The position numbers and the translations under genes were made by a program. This document shows, in pieces, positions 59,943 through 64,000 of a stretch of DNA of 64,000 nt (within the stretch, counting starts at the first letter, position 1; the number at the start of each line of letters is the position of its first letter). Below the pieces are notes generated by a model that did no database searches, was not told where the DNA came from, and saw nothing but the letters and a program-made list of their open reading frames with translations. The stretch comes from Streptomyces lasiicapitis (lineage in GTDB: Bacteria; Actinomycetota; Actinomycetes; Streptomycetales; Streptomycetaceae). The stretch covers positions 248,001 through 312,000 of the forward strand of contig NZ_BMNG01000002.1 of NCBI RefSeq assembly GCF_014646335.1, read 5' to 3'.

Positions 59943-62900
59943 ATGGCAGCCCCTGAGACGTCGTCCGCAGCAGGCACCCTTGTCGCCGGGCTCGATCCGC
60001 TTCCGTATCCGGAGCGGATGCGGGAACTCGCGCGGAGGGGCCGGGAGTTGGGGCGTGCCGGGGTGGCGCGTGGGGTTATGGCGGAGTTGGAGGGTGGTGG
60101 GGTCGCTGGGGGTGGTGGGCCCGGCGCCGACGGGAGTGGCGGGTTCAGGGCGCCCGTCGGCCGTGGTGAGCCCGCGCCCGACCTGGGCAACGACCCGGGC
60201 GGCAGCCGCCGTTGGGGCTTCGGGCGCCGTGGCCGGGCCGAGCCCCACGGCGCGCAGCGCGGCGCGCCCCGGCCCGCCACGCCCCCCTTCCTGCCCGGCC
60301 GCCCCTACGAACGCGGCATCGCGATCCTCCTCGCCGCCCTCACCCGGGACACCGACTGGATCGCCGCCCGCCTCGCGGACCCCGACGCGTTCGTGCGCGG
60401 GCAGGCGCTGCGCGCGGCCGACACCGTCCGCGTGCCCGACGCCGCCTTCGAGGCCGCGTTCGACGACGCGCCGGAGGCGGTGCGCAGGCAGCTCTGCCGG
60501 GCGGTGGTCGCCGGGCGGCGCACCGCGCTCGCGGACCGCCTCGTCGACGGGGTGAGGCGGGACTGGGGCGACGCGGCCGCCGCCCGCCTGCTCCCCGGCT
60601 GCTCCGAGGAGGTCGCGGCGCGGCTGCTGCCCGAGCTGTTCCATGCCGTACGCGGCTGGAGCGCCCTGGCCAAGCCCCACGGCGAACTGCTGCTCGACCT
60701 CGTCGCCCGGCAGCTCGCCGCGGCGCCCGAAGCGCTGCGCGACGCCTGCTGGGAGGGGTGCGCGGGCGCCCTGGAGGCCACGGCCGACCGGGCCCCGGAG
60801 CGCGTGCTCGACCTGCTCGAACGGTACGCGCCGACCCGCTTCCCGCCCCGGCTCCTGCCGCACCTGCGCCCGCTCGCGACCGCGGGACCCGCCCGCGTAC
60901 TGAGCCTGCTCACCGGCCCGTGGGGCCACCAGATCCGGGTCAGCGGGCACGTCACCCGCTCCGTCCTGCGCGCGCTCGCCCGCTCCGGCGACCCCGACGC
61001 CACCGCCGGGATCCACGCGTACGCCCGTTCCGTCGGCGACGACTCCAGCGCCCTCGGCCGGCTCCTCGCCGCGCACCCGCCGGCCGGACGCGCGGCGGTG
61101 TTCGCGGCCGGCCGTGAGGGCCGCGGCACCCCGCCGGCCACCGTCGACGGCGCCGTCCTCGACGCGCTGCCGCGCCGCGCCGCCGCCGACGAGGGGCGCC
61201 GCGTCGCCGCCGCGACCCGGGCGAGCGGCGCCTATTGGATCACCGTGCTCGCCGCCGAGTCGTACCTGCCGTGCGCGGAGGCCCGCGACGCACTCGTCGC
61301 CGCGACCCGGCGCCCCGCCGCCGACGACCGCGCGGACGCCTGGCCGTTCCTGATCCTCAACGTCGCGCGCTTCGGCGACCGCGCGGAAGCCGTACGCCTC
61401 CTCGACGACATGGCGGCCCGCCTCACCAACGAGCAGGACCTGGTCCGCTCCGAAGCTCTGCTCAGCCTGTCGCGGGTACGCCCCGCCCTGTTCACCGAGG
61501 CCGCCGCGCCGTACCTCGACAAGCTCGTGGCCGACGCGCTCGCGGCCCGCGACTGCTCCCGCGACAGCCGCGACGCGCTCAGCTCCCTCGCCGTCGCCGT
61601 GCTGCGCGAACACGCCGCGAGCGGGCAGCGCGCACTCGTCGGCTGGAGCCTGCGCACCCTCACCCGCATCTCCGGCAGCACCCGGCGCGTGGACCTCGGC
61701 CGCCTCGACCGCACGCTCCGCCGGGGGCAGGAGCACGAGGTGTACGAGGCACTGCGGCCCTGGATCGAGGCGGGCGCGGAGAAGGCCGACTACAGCCTCG
61801 CGTTCACGCTCGCCCGCGCCGTCGGACGGCGCGCCCACGGCATGGCCGCGCTGCAGGAACTCCTGTGGCAGGCCGTGCGGTTCGGCGACAACCCCACCGT
61901 GTCCACGGCGATCGGCCTGTGGCTCGACGCGCCCGCGACCCGCGACGAGCGGGTCGCGCACGTCCTCGCGCAGGAGCCGTCCGCGGCCGTCCTGCACCCC
62001 GTCCACAGCGTCCTGACCTCCCGCCGCACCGACCTCCTCGACCGGCTCCTCGGCGGCGCGCCGCCGTACGGGCGCTTCCTCGCGGCGGGTTCCGCGTGGA
62101 CCGTGCCGGCGGGGCCGGCGCAGGTGCGGCGCTGGGTGCCGCGCCAACAGCAGGCGTGGCTGCGGCAGTTGGAGTGGGCCGCGCGGGACACGGGGCAGCC
62201 GCAGGCCGACCGGGCGGCGGCCGTCGCACGCTGCGCGGACGTGCCGGGCGCGGGGCCCGATCTCGTACGCCACTGGGCCGCGGACCCCGAGATCCGCTTC
62301 GCGGAGGCCGCGCTCGGGGCGCTCGCCCGCACCGACCGGCCCGGCGACGCGGTGCCCGAGCTGCTCGCGCACGCGGGCGGGGAGCGGGCGCGGGTCGCTG
62401 TGTACGCGGCGACGCGGGCCTCGCGGTACGCCCCGCCGTCACGGCTCGCGCCGTGGCTGCGCGACGTTCTGACAGGGCCCGGCGCCAAGGTCACCAGCCG
62501 AAAGGAGGCCGCGCGGCTCGCGGCGACCCGGCTGCCCGCGGCGCGGGCCGCGGTGCTGCTCCGAGAGGCGTACGACGCTCCGGGCGCCCACCGTGATGTG
62601 CGCGCCGCGTGCGTGGCCTTCGCCGGCGGGCTCCTCGGCGAGGAGGCCGTGTGGCACCTCCTCGCCGACGCCGCGCACCCCGCCCACGGCGAACAGGTCC
62701 TCCGCACCGCCGTCCTCGCCCTGCGCCCCCTGGACATGGCCCCCGCCCACCGCCGCCGCTACGCCCACCTCGTTCAGGAGGTCAGTGCCACCGACGACGC
62801 GGAGACGGCTGCCCTCGCCTTCCAGACCCTGCCCCGGTGGTCGCCGTGGGCCCCCGAGGCGGTGGAGGTCCTGGGCGCGGCGTGCGTGGATCTCACGCGG

Positions 62901-63623
62901 GGGCGGGTGGTGTGGCGGGCGGCGGCGCGCGGCCTGGTGACGGCGGCTGTGAGTACTGAGGGGGGTGGGGCGGGGCTGTGTGGAGCGCTGGGTGAGTTGG
63001 TTCGGGTGGCCGAGAGGGAGCTGGATGGGTCTTCCGCGGGCGTGGGTGCGGGGCCCGCCGGAGCGGGTGAGGTGAGTGCCGGGCCCGGCGAGGTGCGGGA
63101 CCTGCCTGCGCGGCGGCGGGTGGAGTTCGTGGTGGAGCAGCTTGTGGGGGAGCGTGGTGTGACGGCGCGGGCGGTCTGCTTGCGGGCCGGTGAACTCCTG
63201 GCCGAAGGCGTCGGGTTCGTGCCGCAGGCGGCGCGGCTGCTGGTGGCCGCCCTGAGCTTCGACGGGGACCGGGATGGTGATCGGGACGGCCGCAGGGACC
63301 CTGACCTGGGCGCTGCCCTCTCCCGCCTGGCGGAACTGCACCGGGACCGTCCCGCGCTGGCCCCCATGACCTGCCGGAACCTGGCCGAACGCCTGCGGGC
63401 GGCACCTGCCGAGTCCGGCGACGCACTCCTCCCGGCGGCCCGTCACCTGACCGCGTCCGGCACCCCCACCGAGGGCCTCCTGGCCCTGACCCTCACGACA
63501 GCCGAGGGCACCCGCCTCTCCTGGCCCTCACAGTGGCGCACCCTCCTGAACACCCTCCGCGACCACCCGTCCCCCGACGTCAGGGACGGAGCCCTGGCGG
63601 TGTCCCTCACGCCGCAGGATTGA
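59943..63623 (+). CDS. Giant HEAT-repeat (alpha-solenoid) protein of unknown function
   Basis: A 1226-residue cytoplasmic protein made of repeated helix pairs, e.g. GIAILLAALTRDTDWIAARLADPDAFVRGQALRAADTV near 125 and RFAEAALGALARTDRPGDAVPELLAHAGGERARVAVYAATRAS near 785. It has no transmembrane helix and no catalytic motif that I can see. Low-complexity Gly/Pro insertions occur at about 38-80 and 1020-1040. ATG 59943 is preferred to ATG 59823, since the conserved start AAPETSS follows it. Such solenoids usually act as scaffolds. It diverges from the glycosidase gene with a 113-bp gap. Confidence 0.72.
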   Translation: MAAPETSSAAGTLVAGLDPLPYPERMRELARRGRELGRAGVARGVMAELEGGGVAGGGGPGADGSGGFRAPVGRGEPAPDLGNDPGGSRRWGFGRRGRAEPHGAQRGAPRPATPPFLPGRPYERGIAILLAALTRDTDWIAARLADPDAFVRGQALRAADTVRVPDAAFEAAFDDAPEAVRRQLCRAVVAGRRTALADRLVDGVRRDWGDAAAARLLPGCSEEVAARLLPELFHAVRGWSALAKPHGELLLDLVARQLAAAPEALRDACWEGCAGALEATADRAPERVLDLLERYAPTRFPPRLLPHLRPLATAGPARVLSLLTGPWGHQIRVSGHVTRSVLRALARSGDPDATAGIHAYARSVGDDSSALGRLLAAHPPAGRAAVFAAGREGRGTPPATVDGAVLDALPRRAAADEGRRVAAATRASGAYWITVLAAESYLPCAEARDALVAATRRPAADDRADAWPFLILNVARFGDRAEAVRLLDDMAARLTNEQDLVRSEALLSLSRVRPALFTEAAAPYLDKLVADALAARDCSRDSRDALSSLAVAVLREHAASGQRALVGWSLRTLTRISGSTRRVDLGRLDRTLRRGQEHEVYEALRPWIEAGAEKADYSLAFTLARAVGRRAHGMAALQELLWQAVRFGDNPTVSTAIGLWLDAPATRDERVAHVLAQEPSAAVLHPVHSVLTSRRTDLLDRLLGGAPPYGRFLAAGSAWTVPAGPAQVRRWVPRQQQAWLRQLEWAARDTGQPQADRAAAVARCADVPGAGPDLVRHWAADPEIRFAEAALGALARTDRPGDAVPELLAHAGGERARVAVYAATRASRYAPPSRLAPWLRDVLTGPGAKVTSRKEAARLAATRLPAARAAVLLREAYDAPGAHRDVRAACVAFAGGLLGEEAVWHLLADAAHPAHGEQVLRTAVLALRPLDMAPAHRRRYAHLVQEVSATDDAETAALAFQTLPRWSPWAPEAVEVLGAACVDLTRGRVVWRAAARGLVTAAVSTEGGGAGLCGALGELVRVAERELDGSSAGVGAGPAGAGEVSAGPGEVRDLPARRRVEFVVEQLVGERGVTARAVCLRAGELLAEGVGFVPQAARLLVAALSFDGDRDGDRDGRRDPDLGAALSRLAELHRDRPALAPMTCRNLAERLRAAPAESGDALLPAARHLTASGTPTEGLLALTLTTAEGTRLSWPSQWRTLLNTLRDHPSPDVRDGALAVSLTPQD

Positions 63624-63700
63624 CCCGCCGGGCGGGACGGACTGCCCCGCCCACCCCCGCCGCACCTGACGTGCGGAGTATTGGGCGGGTGGGAGCAGAT

Positions 63701-63717
63701 CCGCCGCGCAGCGGCGG
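63701..63717. terminator. Short perfect hairpin between convergent genes
   Basis: CCGCCGC-GCA-GCGGCGG forms a 7-bp GC stem. A smaller dyad CCGCAC-CTGAC-GTGCGG lies just upstream. They sit between the HEAT gene and the partial gene at the end of the window. Confidence 0.6.
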
Positions 63718-63831
63718 CACCGAGAGGGCGCCCAGGCACCCCGCAGGGAACAACCGACCCAAGCCGCGCGCAAGCAAGTGGCCCGGTCGGCGTCCCGCCC
63801 AGCTCAGCGCAGCGTCCCGCTCAGCGCAGCG

Positions 63832-64000
63832 TCACGCGCCGCGTGCGGCAGCCCGAGCCCGTCGCGCGGCCAAGCGCTCGTCGAACTTCGATGCCTCCGA
63901 GTCGAGCCCGCCCATGAAGAGGCCGAGCTCCTCCTGGGCCTTGGTGCCCTCGGGGCCGAGGCCGGGGATTTCCATGATCTTGAGGAAGCGGAGGACGGGC
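63832..64000 (-). CDS. C-terminal end of an unrecognised gene (partial)
   Basis: Reading the minus strand from 63999, a frame of 55 codons is open down to a TGA at 63832: it starts PVLRFLKIMEIPGLGPEGTK, continues through ELGLFMGGLDSEASKFDERL, and ends ARAAARGA. Amphipathic helices, normal composition and third-base G/C bias make it real coding sequence. No start lies in the window, so the protein continues past base 64000. I do not recognise the family. The 3' end converges on the HEAT gene. Confidence 0.7.
   Translation of the reverse strand, partial: PVLRFLKIMEIPGLGPEGTKAQEELGLFMGGLDSEASKFDERLAARRARAAARGA

Noticed and set aside
57541..60555. A 1004-codon + strand frame opposite the glycosidase gene
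   Set aside because: It is a mirror frame of the minus-strand gene, rich in Arg, Val and Gly, and runs into the HEAT gene out of frame.
1..64000. tRNA, rRNA, CRISPR arrays, prophage or insertion-sequence genes
   Set aside because: No cloverleaf-like segments, regular spacer repeats, integrase or transposase motifs were seen in the intergenic gaps or frames.

Overview
The window is a chromosomal segment of a high-G+C actinobacterium, almost certainly Streptomyces. The support is very strong G/C bias at third codon positions, many GTG starts, 1-4 bp overlaps between genes in operons, a WhiB-family protein, DUF2510 proteins, a two-domain small laccase, and a protocatechuate operon facing a MarR gene that looks like S. 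coelicolor PcaV. No tRNA, rRNA, CRISPR array, prophage or transposase was seen.

Layout. 1-17.8 kb is mixed: a hotdog thioesterase, a GH4 phospho-glucosidase, a ferredoxin-like protein, an EF-G-binding (FBP) protein, a coupled oxidoreductase/GNAT pair, a Tat-exported phospholipase C, an unusual archaeal-type valyl-tRNA synthetase, a scramblase-like protein, an EamA/PAP2 membrane pair facing a TetR gene across a 56-bp palindrome, anmK and an MFS exporter. 18.1-31.3 kb is a catabolic cluster. Its gene content matches the KstR2 regulon that degrades the last two steroid rings in mycobacteria: two acyl-CoA dehydrogenases, an SDR, kstR2, fadA6, ipdC, ipdB, ipdA, echA20 and two SDRs. Each of its two divergent promoters carries the same operator-like box. 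A frameshifted LuxR-family (LAL) regulator without its DNA-binding domain sits in the middle. 31.4-33.4 kb holds a SulP transporter and a small secreted protein. 33.7-38.6 kb is a pca operon (pcaIJHGB) with pcaV, but pcaF and pcaL are absent.

38.6-43.7 kb holds a DUF3048 lipoprotein, a Tat-exported FAD amine-oxidase/phytoene-desaturase-like protein, and divergent NHEJ-type DNA ligase (ligC) and LigD-like polymerase genes. 43.7-49.9 kb is a secreted redox/carbohydrate module: a ThuA-sorbosone dehydrogenase fusion, translationally coupled to a cupredoxin-Ig-like-DUF1080 fusion, with a small laccase divergent from both. 49.9-64 kb holds a TetR/quinone oxidoreductase pair, a ricin-type lectin, a LacI regulator, an NmrA-like protein, a GH64 beta-1,3-glucanase with a LacI-type operator, a VOC protein, a WhiB protein, an unassigned six-hairpin glycosidase, a 1226-residue HEAT-repeat protein, and the 3' end of an unrecognised gene.

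Three kinds of intergenic repeat recur. One family (hairpin plus a CCTCAAACGCCGGxCGGGCT core) occurs at about 7.1, 16.2, 25.9 and 33.6 kb. At 33.6 kb two copies lie head to head, and at 25.9 kb the repeat encodes the C-terminus of ipdC. Most convergent gene pairs are separated by long perfect hairpins that probably act as bidirectional terminators. The most original observations are the secreted redox module, the kstR2/ipdAB cluster lacking fadD3, and the alternative ValRS.
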